DNA of 64,000 nt. Origin: an uncultured Acidaminococcus sp. (GTDB lineage Bacteria; Bacillota; Negativicutes; Acidaminococcales; Acidaminococcaceae). The stretch lies in NCBI GenBank assembly GCA_900538365.1, contig UPXT01000006.1, forward strand, positions 14,227 to 78,226, in the 5' to 3' direction. The notes under the pieces are model-generated. The model ran no database searches. It was not told the origin of the DNA and worked only from the letters and a program-made list of their open reading frames with translations. Below are positions 25,590 to 34,719 of the stretch, piece by piece. A program made the position numbers and the translations under genes. Position 1 is the stretch's first letter, and each line of letters starts with the position of its first letter.

Positions 25590-26193
25590 ATCGTGCTGGG
25601 AAGAGGCAGTGAATCGCCCCTAGAAAAAGGTTCCTGACAGTTACCAATCATCCGGGCAATCTAGGAACCTTAGGATAGCCAAATGAGATTCACGAGGCAC
25701 CTAGCCTCTTAAAACAAAAAAGCCCCCTCCAACAAAATCTCCATTCAGTTCACAAGATGAGCCCAATGGAGGTTTTGCGCCTTTTTACATCACCGTTTTT
25801 TTCAGATAGATCATTTAGATTGGATTCATTAAGTAAACCAGCAGTATCCATTCCCTTCTTATCTGTGGAGGACCTATTTCGCTTCATGGTGTCGCCTTGC
25901 TTTTTCTTTATTTTTCCATTTAAGCTCGATGAGCTTCATCATATCGCATGTATGCAATCTCCAGGAAATCCGGCTTGACCGTATACTGCAATCGGGTCAT
26001 TTCTTTGGCCGTCATCGGCTATCTTTTCTAAAGCCAGTCCGTAAGCATTTCAATTGTGCCCTACGAGAAATGCCGGATTAGAACCAGCTGCTCGTCCCTC
26101 AACCAATCAATATGATCGGTAAATGTCACAACCCGTTGCCCATTTTCCACATTAAATAAGACCGCTTGACATCCTTTTCCCGTCAGTTCAAAT
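25590..26193. pseudogene. Low-coding region with short minus-strand ORF fragments, possible gene remnant
   Basis: Some 600 bases without an intact gene, lower in GC than the neighbours. Read on the minus strand, three broken stretches look protein-like. One ends at 26061 (VENGQRVVTFTDHIDWLRDE). One lies near 25925-26015 (MTAKEMTRLQYTVKPDFLEI, about 31 codons). One at about 25754-25888 (44 codons, MKRNRSSTDKKGMDTAGLLN). They are separated by stops and frame changes. No family is recognised. They could equally be chance ORFs. Confidence 0.3.
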
Positions 26194-26865
26194 TTAGAAT
26201 TGGCGCTGTGGGGCATTACTGGCAAGGACGAGTCCCACCACCTTCTCTGCCCCGCCTTCTTTAAGGAGGCGGGCCGCTTCTTCAAGGGATGCGCCCGTCG
26301 TTGCAATATCATCGATGACAATGACCGTCCCATCAAGCTTCACCGGATGGAGGGCAAAGGAACCCCATAGATTTTCCCGTCGTTCCGCACGGCTGAGCCC
26401 ATACTGCGGTTTTGTCGTCCTCTGCCGCCAAAGGGCCTGCGTCAGGATCATCGCATGTTTTTTCAGGTAAGGTCCAAAAATAGCGGGCGGGATTTCATAC
26501 CCCCGCGTCTTTCGGCGTTTGGGGTCTGTCGGAAGGGCTACGACAAAAGGATTTCCTGTAAATAAAGGCTCAAGATCTGCCTCGTGGTGCAGGACTTCCT
26601 CGCCCATGCGGTCCAGATAGTCCCAGCGCTTTTCATATTTGAGACCATGAAGGGCCCGTTTGATCCCCCCTTCATAGCGATACAGACGGTAAACGGCGTC
26701 AAGGTGAGGCACCGTTTCTTTTTCAAGTTCCAAATAACCTGGTGCATAGGTGCTGCGGCGGCAGGCCTCACATAAAAGGCCCGTACCTTCCACTTCTTCA
26801 TGACAAGCAGGACAGTAATGGGGATAAAAAATAGCAAGAATGAGTTCTTTCAGTACTTGCCACAT
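26194..26865 (-). CDS. ComF family phosphoribosyltransferase-like protein
   Basis: 223 aa. The N-terminal zinc-binding segment HYCPACHEEVEGTGLLCEAC (about residues 15-34) is followed by a type I phosphoribosyltransferase fold with the PRPP loop VIVIDDIATTGASLEEAARL near 187-206. ComF in naturally competent bacteria is a cytoplasmic DNA-uptake factor. Here it stands alone, without comFA in view. Length is normal for the family. Confidence 0.9.
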   Translation of the reverse strand: MWQVLKELILAIFYPHYCPACHEEVEGTGLLCEACRRSTYAPGYLELEKETVPHLDAVYRLYRYEGGIKRALHGLKYEKRWDYLDRMGEEVLHHEADLEPLFTGNPFVVALPTDPKRRKTRGYEIPPAIFGPYLKKHAMILTQALWRQRTTKPQYGLSRAERRENLWGSFALHPVKLDGTVIVIDDIATTGASLEEAARLLKEGGAEKVVGLVLASNAPQRQF

Positions 26866-26914
26866 AGCCTTCCTTTCAAAAAAAGAGCGGGGACAAAGTG
26901 TGCCCCCACCTATG

Positions 26915-26944
26915 AAAAAGTGCCGCCCGCAGGCAGCACTTTTT
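26915..26944 (-). terminator. Terminator of the flavoprotein reductase gene
   Basis: AAAAAGTGCCGCC / GGCAGCACTTTTT arms with a four-base loop directly after the stop at 26949. One G-T style mismatch. A/T ends on both sides. Confidence 0.9.
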
Positions 26945-26948
26945 CTTT

Positions 26949-27641
26949 TTAGTAGCCAATAAAGACGTCAGTCTTGATGTTTTCCTTCTTGATGCCAAGG
27001 CCTTCGAGACGTTCCGTAAAGGCATTATTCATCCCCGGGGAACCAGCGATAAGGTATTCGGCAGCATTTTGCACGTCTTTAGCATAGGTGTCCGTATCCT
27101 TCATAAAGATTTCCCGGTCCGAAATGAGCCGTACTTCCACACCAGGAACCGCTTCAAGTTCTTTCCAGAAGTCCTTGTAGCAGAATTCGCCGCGGTCATC
27201 GGAATAAAGAACCGTAATGGCGTGACCGTCTGCAGGATGATCCTTGTAATCCCGCAAAAGGGCACGGATGGGCGTAATGCCAATGCCGCCGGCCACGATA
27301 AGGGTCTTTTTAAAGCCTTCCGCATCCAGGGCGAAGGTCCCCAAGGGGCGCGCCACACCAATTTTATCGCCTGGTTTGATCTTATGGAGCAGAACTTCCT
27401 TGAAACTTGTGTGCTTGTCGGCAATACGGGTCGTAAACATAAGGTATCCGTCAGCCATGGTTGACGCAATGGTAAAAACGCGTGTGTTGCGGTCCTCAGC
27501 ATCAAGTTCAAAGCCGTTTATCTGCCAGGCAACATGCTGGCCGGCTTTCCACGTAAATCCTTCAGGGATGGTCATGATAAAGCTGTAGGAATCACTGGTT
27601 TCTTGTACGATCTTGGTCAGGGTTGCTTCTAAAAATTCCAT
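26949..27641 (-). CDS. FAD/NAD(P)-binding oxidoreductase, ferredoxin-reductase family
   Basis: 230 aa, FNR superfamily without an iron-sulfur domain. The FAD domain has NTRVFTIAS near residues 54-62 (the RxYS-type flavin motif). The nucleotide domain has LIVAGGIGITPIRALLRDY near 115-133 and YLIAGSPGMNNAFTERL near 198-214. Probably an NAD(P)H:flavin or flavodoxin reductase acting in the cytoplasm; the electron acceptor is unknown. Monocistronic. Confidence 0.87.
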   Translation of the reverse strand: MEFLEATLTKIVQETSDSYSFIMTIPEGFTWKAGQHVAWQINGFELDAEDRNTRVFTIASTMADGYLMFTTRIADKHTSFKEVLLHKIKPGDKIGVARPLGTFALDAEGFKKTLIVAGGIGITPIRALLRDYKDHPADGHAITVLYSDDRGEFCYKDFWKELEAVPGVEVRLISDREIFMKDTDTYAKDVQNAAEYLIAGSPGMNNAFTERLEGLGIKKENIKTDVFIGY

Positions 27642-27777
27642 AGTACACCTCCACGTATTGAAAAACTGATATGATTTATTACAGGCTGCTTACTCTATCT
27701 TATTCGCTGTAAAAGGCGGGATTCCTCTTTTTAATAATTATTTTCCATTATGAAATTTTTAAATTGATTGTTCCATG

Positions 27778-29946
27778 TCAATCAATACCAAGTTCCCCAT
27801 GCAGCCGTTCGGCAAGAAGGGAATAGCGCTTGCGCGTCCGGTCGTTCGTGACGGCCATCTGCATCGCTTTCTTGCTGCCGGCAAGATAAACCTGTTTTTT
27901 GGCCCTTGTAATGGCCGTATAAAAAAGGTTCCGTTGGAGCATGATATAGTGTCCAGGCACTAGGGGCATGATGACAACAGCGTATTCACTGCCTTGGGCC
28001 TTATGGACGCTCATTGCATAAGCAAGGCGCAGGTCGTCCACTTCGCCGCCTTCATAGGTCACGTCTCCCCCTTCGGGACGGTCCGGGAAGGATACAAAGA
28101 CCGTCTTGCCGCGAATGAGGTCAATTTGTCCGATGTCCCCATTAAAGACGGTCTTTTCATAGTTGTTGCGGATCTGCATGACCTTGTCCCCTTCACGATA
28201 GACCGTGTTCCCCGCCTTATGTTCTGCTTTATCGGGACTTGGCGGATTGACGCGGGCCTGGAGCAGGCGATTAAGGTTTTCTACACCGCAGGGATTGCGA
28301 TGCATGGGAGAAAGGACCTGTACGTTCTGCCAGGAAAGGCTCCTAACCATACGGGCATACGTATCAACGACGTAACGCACGGTCTCTTCTTCGTTCATGA
28401 ACTGGCGGAACGTAAAATCCGTTTCTCCATCAGTAAGTGGCATAAGGCCTTGGTTGATTCGGTGGGCATTTCGCACAATGGGGCTTAGTTGGGCCTGCCG
28501 AAAAACATTTTCGAGCCGTACGACAGGCATGGTGCCGCTGCGGATAATATCCTTGAGGACACTGCCCGGACCTACGGACGGCAGCTGGTCAACGTCGCCA
28601 ACAAGGACCAGGCGGCAGCCAATGGGCAAGGCCCGTAGGAGATGGTACATGAGGACAATATCCATCATGGACGCTTCATCGACGATGACGGCATCCGCTT
28701 CAAGGGGCGTATCCTCGTTGCGCCCCCACAGGGCCTCGTCGCCATTTGGCGTATATTCGAGCATGCGGTGAACCGTCAGGGCCGGCTCGCCTGCTGATTC
28801 AGCAAGACGTTTGGCTGCCCGTCCTGTCGGTGCCGAAAGAAGGATCTTGCAGCCCGCTTCCTTAAGAACGGACAGGATGCCCTTGATGACGGTCGTTTTC
28901 CCTGTGCCCGGTCCGCCCGTAAGGACAAAGACGCCGTGATCAACGCTCGTCTTGATGGCTTCTATCTGTTCCGGTGCCAGCGTCAGGTTCTCATCTTTTT
29001 CCCACGCTTCGATGATCTTTTGGTAGTCCACCTGCCACAGTTGGTTCACACGGTCACGCAGGACCATGAGGCGTTTAGCAACGCCCACTTCAGCCTGGTA
29101 GAGATATTCTGCGTACACGCAGGTTTCCCCGCCCACGTCTTCCGTGCGCAGCCTATTTTCATCAATAAGATGCTGGAAAACCGTCCGCACGTCGACAGGA
29201 TCCACAGAAAGAAGGGACGCCGCGCTTTTTACAAGCCATTCATCAGGGACACAGGTATGCCCTTGGGTCCCGCTCTGCATGAGGGCAAACCGGATACCTG
29301 CCTGGATGCGCTCCTGACCGCTAAGGTCCACGCCTAGGCTGACGGCAAGCCGGTCCGCCGTTTTGAAACCGATCCCCTCTACCTCTTCGGCAAGACAATA
29401 AGGGTTATTGGCAATCCGCGTAAGTGCCGTTGACCCATACAAGGCTTGGATGCGGGGCGCGTAATTGCCGCTGATGCCATGACTTTCAAGGAAAAAGACC
29501 AGTTCCCGCGTATCCGTCATCTCACTATAGGAACTGATGATATCCTCGGCCTTTTTCCTGCCAATACCGGGCACTTCCCTCAGTCGTTCGGGATGTTCAT
29601 CAATGATGCGGAACGTATCCTCCCCAAAACAATCGACAATGCGCTGCGCCATGGCAGGTCCTACGCCCTTGATGGCCCCACTGCCAAGCATCTTGACGAT
29701 GGCGGTTTCTCCTGTAGGCTTGAGGGCTTCCCATGTGCGGCAGTCAAATTGGCGGCCAAAACGGGGATGTTCAGTCCATGACCCCGTGAGGCGCACTTTT
29801 TCGCCGGCAAAAGGAGCCATGCCTTTATAGACAACAGACACTGCACCAAGGTCTTGATTTTCCCCTCGAAAGACGCAAAATGTCCCTTGATCGGATTGAA
29901 AGACAATATTTTGGATGGTGACTTCAAGGGTCTGTTCTTCTGCCAT
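27778..29946 (-). CDS. recD2: RecD2-type SF1B ATP-dependent DNA helicase
   Basis: 722 aa from ATG 29946 (AAAGGAG eight bases upstream; the open frame begins 33 bases earlier). N-terminal OB-like region (EVTIQNIVFQSDQGTFCVF), helix-hairpin-helix repeats with FGEDTFRIID and LREVPGIGRKKAEDI, then helicase motifs. Walker A is GGPGTGKTTVIKGIL near 339, followed by DEASMMD, GDVDQLPSVGPG and a C-terminal VHKAQGSEY. RecD2 works without RecBC in DNA repair in many Firmicutes. No recB or recC is nearby. Confidence 0.94.
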   Translation of the reverse strand: MAEEQTLEVTIQNIVFQSDQGTFCVFRGENQDLGAVSVVYKGMAPFAGEKVRLTGSWTEHPRFGRQFDCRTWEALKPTGETAIVKMLGSGAIKGVGPAMAQRIVDCFGEDTFRIIDEHPERLREVPGIGRKKAEDIISSYSEMTDTRELVFFLESHGISGNYAPRIQALYGSTALTRIANNPYCLAEEVEGIGFKTADRLAVSLGVDLSGQERIQAGIRFALMQSGTQGHTCVPDEWLVKSAASLLSVDPVDVRTVFQHLIDENRLRTEDVGGETCVYAEYLYQAEVGVAKRLMVLRDRVNQLWQVDYQKIIEAWEKDENLTLAPEQIEAIKTSVDHGVFVLTGGPGTGKTTVIKGILSVLKEAGCKILLSAPTGRAAKRLAESAGEPALTVHRMLEYTPNGDEALWGRNEDTPLEADAVIVDEASMMDIVLMYHLLRALPIGCRLVLVGDVDQLPSVGPGSVLKDIIRSGTMPVVRLENVFRQAQLSPIVRNAHRINQGLMPLTDGETDFTFRQFMNEEETVRYVVDTYARMVRSLSWQNVQVLSPMHRNPCGVENLNRLLQARVNPPSPDKAEHKAGNTVYREGDKVMQIRNNYEKTVFNGDIGQIDLIRGKTVFVSFPDRPEGGDVTYEGGEVDDLRLAYAMSVHKAQGSEYAVVIMPLVPGHYIMLQRNLFYTAITRAKKQVYLAGSKKAMQMAVTNDRTRKRYSLLAERLHGELGID

Positions 29947-30033
29947 GGTCGCTGCTCCTTTTTTGCATCGCTTCAACAATGATTCGCTCTATTATAGCAT
30001 AGAATAGAGGAGGATTGGTGATTTAGCATAAGG

Positions 30034-30378
30034 TCAGAGCCTTTCCATAGCTTGATGCGCCGCTTTTTGATAGTCCCTGCCCCAATGATCAAGGGCGTCA
30101 AGGATGGGCTTTAGGCTCATGCCAAGGTCTGTCAGGGCATATTCAACGCGAGGCGGTACTTCAGCATAAACGGTACGGGTCAATAGTCCGCAGGCTTCCA
30201 TGTCCCGAAGGTTTGAGGTCAGGACCTTTTGGGATATATGGCCAACGGAATGACGCAATTCACCAAAGCGCTTTTTCCCAGGCAGGAGATCACGCAAAAT
30301 AAGGACCTTCCATTTATCTCCAATAAGCATAAGGGTGGTTTCCACTGGACAGGCAGGCAATGATTCAATGAATTTCAC
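30034..30378 (-). CDS. HxlR-family transcriptional regulator
   Basis: 114 aa winged-helix protein. It carries the HxlR pattern CPVETTLMLIGDKWKVLILR with the conserved near-N-terminal Cys, then KRFGELRHSV and SQKVLTSNLRDMEACGLL. The frame opens at a TTG (30393) but a GGAGG site lies between it and the GTG at 30378, so GTG is preferred. HxlR proteins often sense electrophiles or redox stress through the Cys. Divergent from an NAD(P)-binding oxidoreductase, its likely target. Confidence 0.92.
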   Translation of the reverse strand: MKFIESLPACPVETTLMLIGDKWKVLILRDLLPGKKRFGELRHSVGHISQKVLTSNLRDMEACGLLTRTVYAEVPPRVEYALTDLGMSLKPILDALDHWGRDYQKAAHQAMERL

Positions 30379-30393
30379 GGCTTTCCTCCACAA

Positions 30394-30480
30394 TAGTTAC
30401 TTTTAGGTACTTATAGCACTTTATTGTGCCTACTTCACAAAAAGTACTTTCTTGAGGTAGTATAAAGCCATCAACAGAAA
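30394..30480. promoter_or_regulatory. HxlR operator region candidate
   Basis: Inverted repeat TACTT-N5-AGGTA (30445-30459, one mismatch) plus further GGTACTTATAGC and GTGCCTACTT half-site-like sequences in the divergent spacer. TACTT/AAGTA arms resemble known HxlR/YodB-type sites. Inference only. Confidence 0.4.
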
Positions 30481-30524
30481 AACACAAGCCTCTAAAAGGC
30501 TCCATCTTAAAGGAGGAACTCATC

Positions 30525-31154
30525 ATGAAAGTTGCTGTTGTTGCCGCTAATGGAAAAGCCGGTCAGCTGATTGTAAAGGAAGCCATCGCCCAAGGTCTTG
30601 ACGTAACGGCCATCGTCCGTCACACCAATCACTCCCTTGCCCAAAAGGTCATTGAAAAGGACCTCTTTGACCTCACAAGGGACGATCTTGCCGGCTTTGA
30701 TGCTGTCGTCGACGCCTTTGGTGCCTGGACGCCGGAAACGCTGCCGCTTCACAGCTCATCCTTGAACCATCTCTGCGACGCATTGAGCGGTACGAAGGTC
30801 CGTCTCCTCGTTGTTGGCGGTGCCGGAAGCCTTTATACGGATAAGACCCATACCTTGCAGCTTGTTGATACGCCGAACTTTCCTGACGCCTTTAAGCCCC
30901 TTGCAACGGCCATGGGAGAAGCCCTCACCGCACTGCGCACCCGCTGCGACGTCAATTGGACCTACATCAGCCCGGCCGCAGATTTTCAGGCAGAGGGCAC
31001 GCGCACGGGAAGCTACATACTCGCTGGCGAAGAACTGACGCTGAATAGCCGCGGCGAAAGTGTCATCAGCTACGCTGACTTTGCCCTTGCCCTGGTTGAT
31101 GAAATCGTCAAAGGCAGTCACATCAAGAAACGGATTTCCGTGGTTCGTAAGTAA
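30525..31154 (+). CDS. NAD(P)-binding SDR-like oxidoreductase (NmrA/SDR a5 type)
   Basis: 209 aa atypical short-chain dehydrogenase fold. The N-terminal Rossmann motif is MKVAVVAANGKAGQLIVKEA (a GxxGxxG variant, here ANGKAG). LLVVGGAGSLYTD lies near 95 and a C-terminal YADFALALVDEI near 185. Homologues beside HxlR regulators are commonly NADPH-dependent quinone or aldehyde reductases in electrophile defence. AAAGGAGGAA ribosome site. Expression is presumably derepressed by the divergent HxlR protein. Confidence 0.88.
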   Translation: MKVAVVAANGKAGQLIVKEAIAQGLDVTAIVRHTNHSLAQKVIEKDLFDLTRDDLAGFDAVVDAFGAWTPETLPLHSSSLNHLCDALSGTKVRLLVVGGAGSLYTDKTHTLQLVDTPNFPDAFKPLATAMGEALTALRTRCDVNWTYISPAADFQAEGTRTGSYILAGEELTLNSRGESVISYADFALALVDEIVKGSHIKKRISVVRK

Positions 31155-31203
31155 TGCTGCCGTCCTTGGTCAGACATAAAATTAAACTCATTTGAGAAAA
31201 TCG

Positions 31204-31238
31204 TGAACCCCCTGCTTTAATCTGAAGCAAGGGGTTCA
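31204..31238 (+). terminator. Terminator after the SDR-like gene
   Basis: TGAACCCCCTGCTT / AAGCAAGGGGTTCA arms with one mismatch and a seven-base loop. The T-run is poor, so efficiency is uncertain. The 240 bases that follow (to 31478) show only a GTGTAAACGAC/GTCGTTGTCAC imperfect inverted repeat and no gene. Confidence 0.6.
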
Positions 31239-31478
31239 TGGCTTATTGTATGATGCCCGTATCACGATTGAGAATAGGGACTGTTGTGAATTATGAGTTG
31301 TGGGGCTTAAGTTGTGTAAACGACACCCAAGGTCGTTGTCACTCTGATTTTTAAAAATCCTTCATTTTTGACAATCCTTTAACTATACCCAGCGTTGTTG
31401 ACACCTTAACTGATTGAAATCGCTGGGAGAAAACTTTATAAAGAGGTTCGCTCTAACGCAGGGAAAACTAAAAAACAT

Positions 31479-31531
31479 AAAAAGGAGACTGCGAAGAAAT
31501 GAATGACTCATTGTCTCACAGTCTCCTTTTT
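31479..31531 (-). terminator. Terminator of the exported-protein gene
   Basis: Perfect 13-base arms AAAAAGGAGACTG / CAGTCTCCTTTTT immediately after the stop at 31533, with an inner ATGA/TCAT stem. Confidence 0.9.
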
Positions 31532-31532
31532 A

Positions 31533-32081
31533 TCATTTCAGCGATTCAAAATAGGAGAAGCGCCAGCCTTTGGCGGTCTTTACATAGGGAAAATCGACAG
31601 ATTCCGTCTTAACCAGGGTCTTATGAGCCTTATCGGCATAGACCGGCGTCTTTGCCGTCACGACAATCCGGTCGCTCGACGGACGGCTCAAGCTATAGGT
31701 CGGCGTACCCCGGAGGGGATCCGCTTTCTTAGCGGCAGGTGCCACAAAAAGCTTGTTGTCAGACTGACGATACATCTTGTTGCCGCTGATGATGAAGCTG
31801 GCCAGGGAATCCGTAAAGATGTCATGGACAGCAGCTTTTAGTTCCAACATGTTGTGAATGGTCGGATCCGATACGGAATAATAGAGCATGTAGCCGCTGT
31901 CAAAGCGTTCCTTTCCATCCGTCGGCAAGGGATCATGTTCGAACCATTCAAAGACCGTCGTTGCCCGGCTAAGGGCGGTCATCACTTCTTCATTGGTCGG
32001 ATTCTCAGGGGAAGCAAAAGCCGTCATAGCGCCCATGAGGAGCGCAAGGGCCATCAGCATCAAGGTGCGGAATTTTTTCAT
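31533..32081 (-). CDS. Exported protein of unknown function
   Basis: 182 aa from ATG 32081, chosen because AAAGGAG lies at the better distance than for the GTG three codons upstream. Signal peptide: MKKFRTLMLMALALLMGAMT ending in AFA-SPENP, cleavage expected near residue 22-24. The mature part has ATTVFEWFEHDPL early and ends VKTAKGWRFSYFESL, a shape seen in small NTF2-like periplasmic domains. I recognise no named family. It is a single-gene unit. Confidence 0.78.
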   Translation of the reverse strand: MKKFRTLMLMALALLMGAMTAFASPENPTNEEVMTALSRATTVFEWFEHDPLPTDGKERFDSGYMLYYSVSDPTIHNMLELKAAVHDIFTDSLASFIISGNKMYRQSDNKLFVAPAAKKADPLRGTPTYSLSRPSSDRIVVTAKTPVYADKAHKTLVKTESVDFPYVKTAKGWRFSYFESLK

Positions 32082-32204
32082 AACTAGCACTCTCCTTTGT
32101 TAGACTGCCTCCATTTTACCATATTCTGAAGTCATAGTATAATAAAATCCCGGAAAAGAAACGATTCCCTCCAGAAACTCAACATTACAAAGGATGAAAA
32201 TAAT

Positions 32205-32873
32205 ATGAAACAATACAAAGCGGTCATTTTTGATCTTGACGGGACGCTCCTTGATACCTTGGCGGACCTTGGACTGTCCCTTAACACGATTCTCACGCGT
32301 CATGGCTACGGACCCCAGTCCCTTAGCGCCGTACGGCGCTATTTAGGAAATGGAGCGGAACGTCTTTGCCGTCTGGCCCTGCCAAAGAACGTCAAAGATG
32401 AGGAATTCCAGACCCTCTTCAAGGAGTTCAAGGCCTACTACAAAGACCACTGCCATATCGCCACCAGGCCCTATGACGGCATTGCCGACCTTCTTAAAGG
32501 TCTCCAGGAACAAGGCATCAAGACGGCCATCGTCTCCAATAAACCTGATGAAGCGGTCCGCGCCCTACGGGATGATTTCTTTCCTGCCGTGACCCTTGCC
32601 GTGGGACAAAAGGAAGACATTCCCCGCAAACCGTCCCCCCTCATGGTAGAAAAAGCCCTTCATGACCTAGGCATCAAAAAGGAAGATGCCGTCTACATTG
32701 GCGATTCGGAAGTTGATTTTGAAACAGCCCGGCGCGCCGCCATGGATGTCATCCTCGTAAGCTGGGGATTCCGGGACCGTTCCGAGCTGGAAGCCTTGGG
32801 AAAAGCGGTCATTGTCGATACACGGGAGGCATTATCTGCCTATCTTTTGGGATCAGTCCAAAAATCGGACTGA
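32205..32873 (+). CDS. HAD-family phosphatase, phosphoglycolate-phosphatase type
   Basis: 222 aa. Motif I FDLDGTLLDTLADL with the nucleophile Asp at about residue 10, a helical cap, motif II IVSNKP, a lysine in RKPSPLM and motif IV YIGDSEVDFETAR near 165. This matches Gph-type enzymes dephosphorylating 2-phosphoglycolate or similar. HAD substrate prediction by sequence is weak. Divergent from the exported-protein gene. Confidence 0.88.
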   Translation: MKQYKAVIFDLDGTLLDTLADLGLSLNTILTRHGYGPQSLSAVRRYLGNGAERLCRLALPKNVKDEEFQTLFKEFKAYYKDHCHIATRPYDGIADLLKGLQEQGIKTAIVSNKPDEAVRALRDDFFPAVTLAVGQKEDIPRKPSPLMVEKALHDLGIKKEDAVYIGDSEVDFETARRAAMDVILVSWGFRDRSELEALGKAVIVDTREALSAYLLGSVQKSD

Positions 32874-33136
32874 CCTGATACAAGTACGGGTCCCTTTGCT
32901 CTATGAAAAAGGGAGAAGAACCATGAGGCAGGCCTGCTAGACAACAGACATTTGGAGATCGTTAACGTCTCGGCACTTATAGAGGAGCTTTTGCCCTTTC
33001 TGCCTATATGGACTCTTCTGCTTATTCCCCCACTCTTTGGCTTTCTTCAGTACACAAAAAAGCGTCCTTTTGCCGGTTCTATTCGGAGGACAAGAGGTCC
33101 CATTGTTATAACATGTTTCGTCTCTCAAAACGCAAA

Positions 33137-33181
33137 AAGGAGCTGCCAGGCAATGAACAAGTCATTGCTTTACAGCTCCTT
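33137..33181 (-). terminator. Terminator of the pentapeptide-repeat/HAD unit
   Basis: AAGGAGCTG / CAGCTCCTT outer arms with an inner GCAATGA/TCATTGC stem, followed on the minus strand by TTTTTG, four bases after the stop at 33185. Confidence 0.9.
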
Positions 33182-33184
33182 CTT

Positions 33185-33934
33185 TTATTTTTTATAGGCT
33201 TCTCGGATACTTTCTGCAGTAAACTTGGCATCTTCCATGTCTGTTCCTGCAAGATTTGCATCGTCAAGATTGGCACTCGTCAATTCTGCTTTTGTCAGGT
33301 TGGACCCCACGACCGTGGCGCTGGTCAAATTGGCGCTGCGCAGGAGAGCTTCTGACAGGTTGGCTCTCCGGAAACGTGCATCATAGAGGTTTGCCGATGT
33401 AAAGTTGGCGCTCATGAAGTTGGACCGGAAGAACCAGCTCCTAGCAAGGTTCGCCGAATAAAAATTGGCCATGGCCCCAGAAGCATAGTCAAAATTGCTT
33501 TCCCGCAGGTCTGCCGTGTAGAGGTTTGCAAAGGTAAGCGATGCATGGGCAAAGCTCGTGCGATACGCCGTTACGCCAATCAGGGAGCCTCGGTTCAAAA
33601 CCGCGTAGGAAAGGTTGGCGTGGGTAAGGTCTGCCCCATCCAGCTTTGCCTTCACAAGGTAGGCTTTACGCAGATTGGCCTTTTGAAGATTGGCTTTGGA
33701 AAGATCCGCACCTTCCAGGACGGCACCGGAAAGATCCGCATAACTGAGATCGGCTCCCGTAAGATCTGCCCCTGTAAGGTCCTTGTTTTTAAGGGTTGCT
33801 CCCCTAAGGTCCCCGCCTGGACAGGATCGAGTCTCCACAAGACGCGCCACATCTCCGGCATCAAAGGCAAGGACCGGCGACATCACAAGGCACGAAAGGG
33901 CCAGCAGGGCCGCGATTTTCCATTTTTTACTCAT
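33185..33934 (-). CDS. Secreted pentapeptide-repeat protein
   Basis: 249 aa from the second ATG at 33934, nine bases after TAAAGGA; an ATG nine bases earlier abuts the ribosome site. Signal peptide KKWKIAALLALSCLVMSPVL then AFDAGD. From about residue 40 to 235 nearly every fifth residue fits A(D/N)LXX, for instance LTGADLTGADLSYADLSG, giving a right-handed quadrilateral beta-helix of some 38 coils. Export is unusual beside the cytoplasmic gyrase-protecting members. The function is unknown, possibly a periplasmic or surface scaffold. Its start overlaps the stop region of the upstream HAD gene. Confidence 0.9.
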   Translation of the reverse strand: MSKKWKIAALLALSCLVMSPVLAFDAGDVARLVETRSCPGGDLRGATLKNKDLTGADLTGADLSYADLSGAVLEGADLSKANLQKANLRKAYLVKAKLDGADLTHANLSYAVLNRGSLIGVTAYRTSFAHASLTFANLYTADLRESNFDYASGAMANFYSANLARSWFFRSNFMSANFTSANLYDARFRRANLSEALLRSANLTSATVVGSNLTKAELTSANLDDANLAGTDMEDAKFTAESIREAYKK

Positions 33935-33939
33935 TCCAC

Positions 33940-34626
33940 TCATTCCTTTATTAGCTGCAGCAGCGTTTCCGGTGCTTGGGGCAGGGTCTCAATGATTTTC
34001 CAAGGTGTGTATTTTTTTAAGTCTTCCACCTTGTAGGTCGAACCGCCCTTTACAATCAAGGCCCGGACCCCAATGGCATCAGCGCAAGTGATATCATGGG
34101 GCGTATCGCCAATCACAACAGCATCACTTGGCGTCACTTCTGGATCAAGGGCGGTCAGTTTTTGCCACAGGGCCCTTGAAAGGTCATCGCGAAGCTCGCT
34201 GATTTCTCCAAAGGCACTGACGCGGCGGTCAAAATAGCCATCAATCCCGAAATGGGCAAGCTTTGCCAGTGCGGCCTTTTCACAATTTCCCGTCAGAAGA
34301 AGGTTTGTTACGTCCGGCACCGCCTGCGTATAAGCAAGGGTTTCCTTGACAAAAGGCAGCAAATGACCATGGCGCTCGGCAAGGGTTTCCGGCAGGCGCT
34401 TGGCATAAGCTTCGATGAAGTTCCCTACATCGGCTTTTGTACAGCTTCCCTTGACTTGTTCAATGGCTCGGCGCGCAATATAAGTGTCGGTCCGTCCGCT
34501 CATGCTGTAGGAAAAGGTGAAGTCATCGACGCCATATAGGTCGCGGATGGTCTCCTTCATGGCCGTAACTCCGGCAAAATTAGTCAGCATCAGCGTTCCA
34601 TCAATATCCCAAAGTAAATAGTTCAT
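33940..34626 (-). CDS. HAD-superfamily hydrolase
   Basis: 228 aa. Motif I is LLWDIDGTLMLTNFAG with Asp near residue 7, motif II NLLLTGNCEKAAL and motif IV AVVIGDTPHDITCADAIGV near 170-188. The cap resembles phosphoglycolate/beta-phosphoglucomutase relatives. It is the first gene of a two-gene unit with the pentapeptide-repeat protein. Physiological substrate not determined. Confidence 0.87.
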   Translation of the reverse strand: MNYLLWDIDGTLMLTNFAGVTAMKETIRDLYGVDDFTFSYSMSGRTDTYIARRAIEQVKGSCTKADVGNFIEAYAKRLPETLAERHGHLLPFVKETLAYTQAVPDVTNLLLTGNCEKAALAKLAHFGIDGYFDRRVSAFGEISELRDDLSRALWQKLTALDPEVTPSDAVVIGDTPHDITCADAIGVRALIVKGGSTYKVEDLKKYTPWKIIETLPQAPETLLQLIKE

Positions 34627-34719
34627 CTTTTTTTCCTATGTTGCAAAATCGAGGCGCTCCAGCAAGATGCCTCTTACTGGATAAATGCCGCCAGCCCAAT
34701 GTTCCTTAGCATGCAGGAA

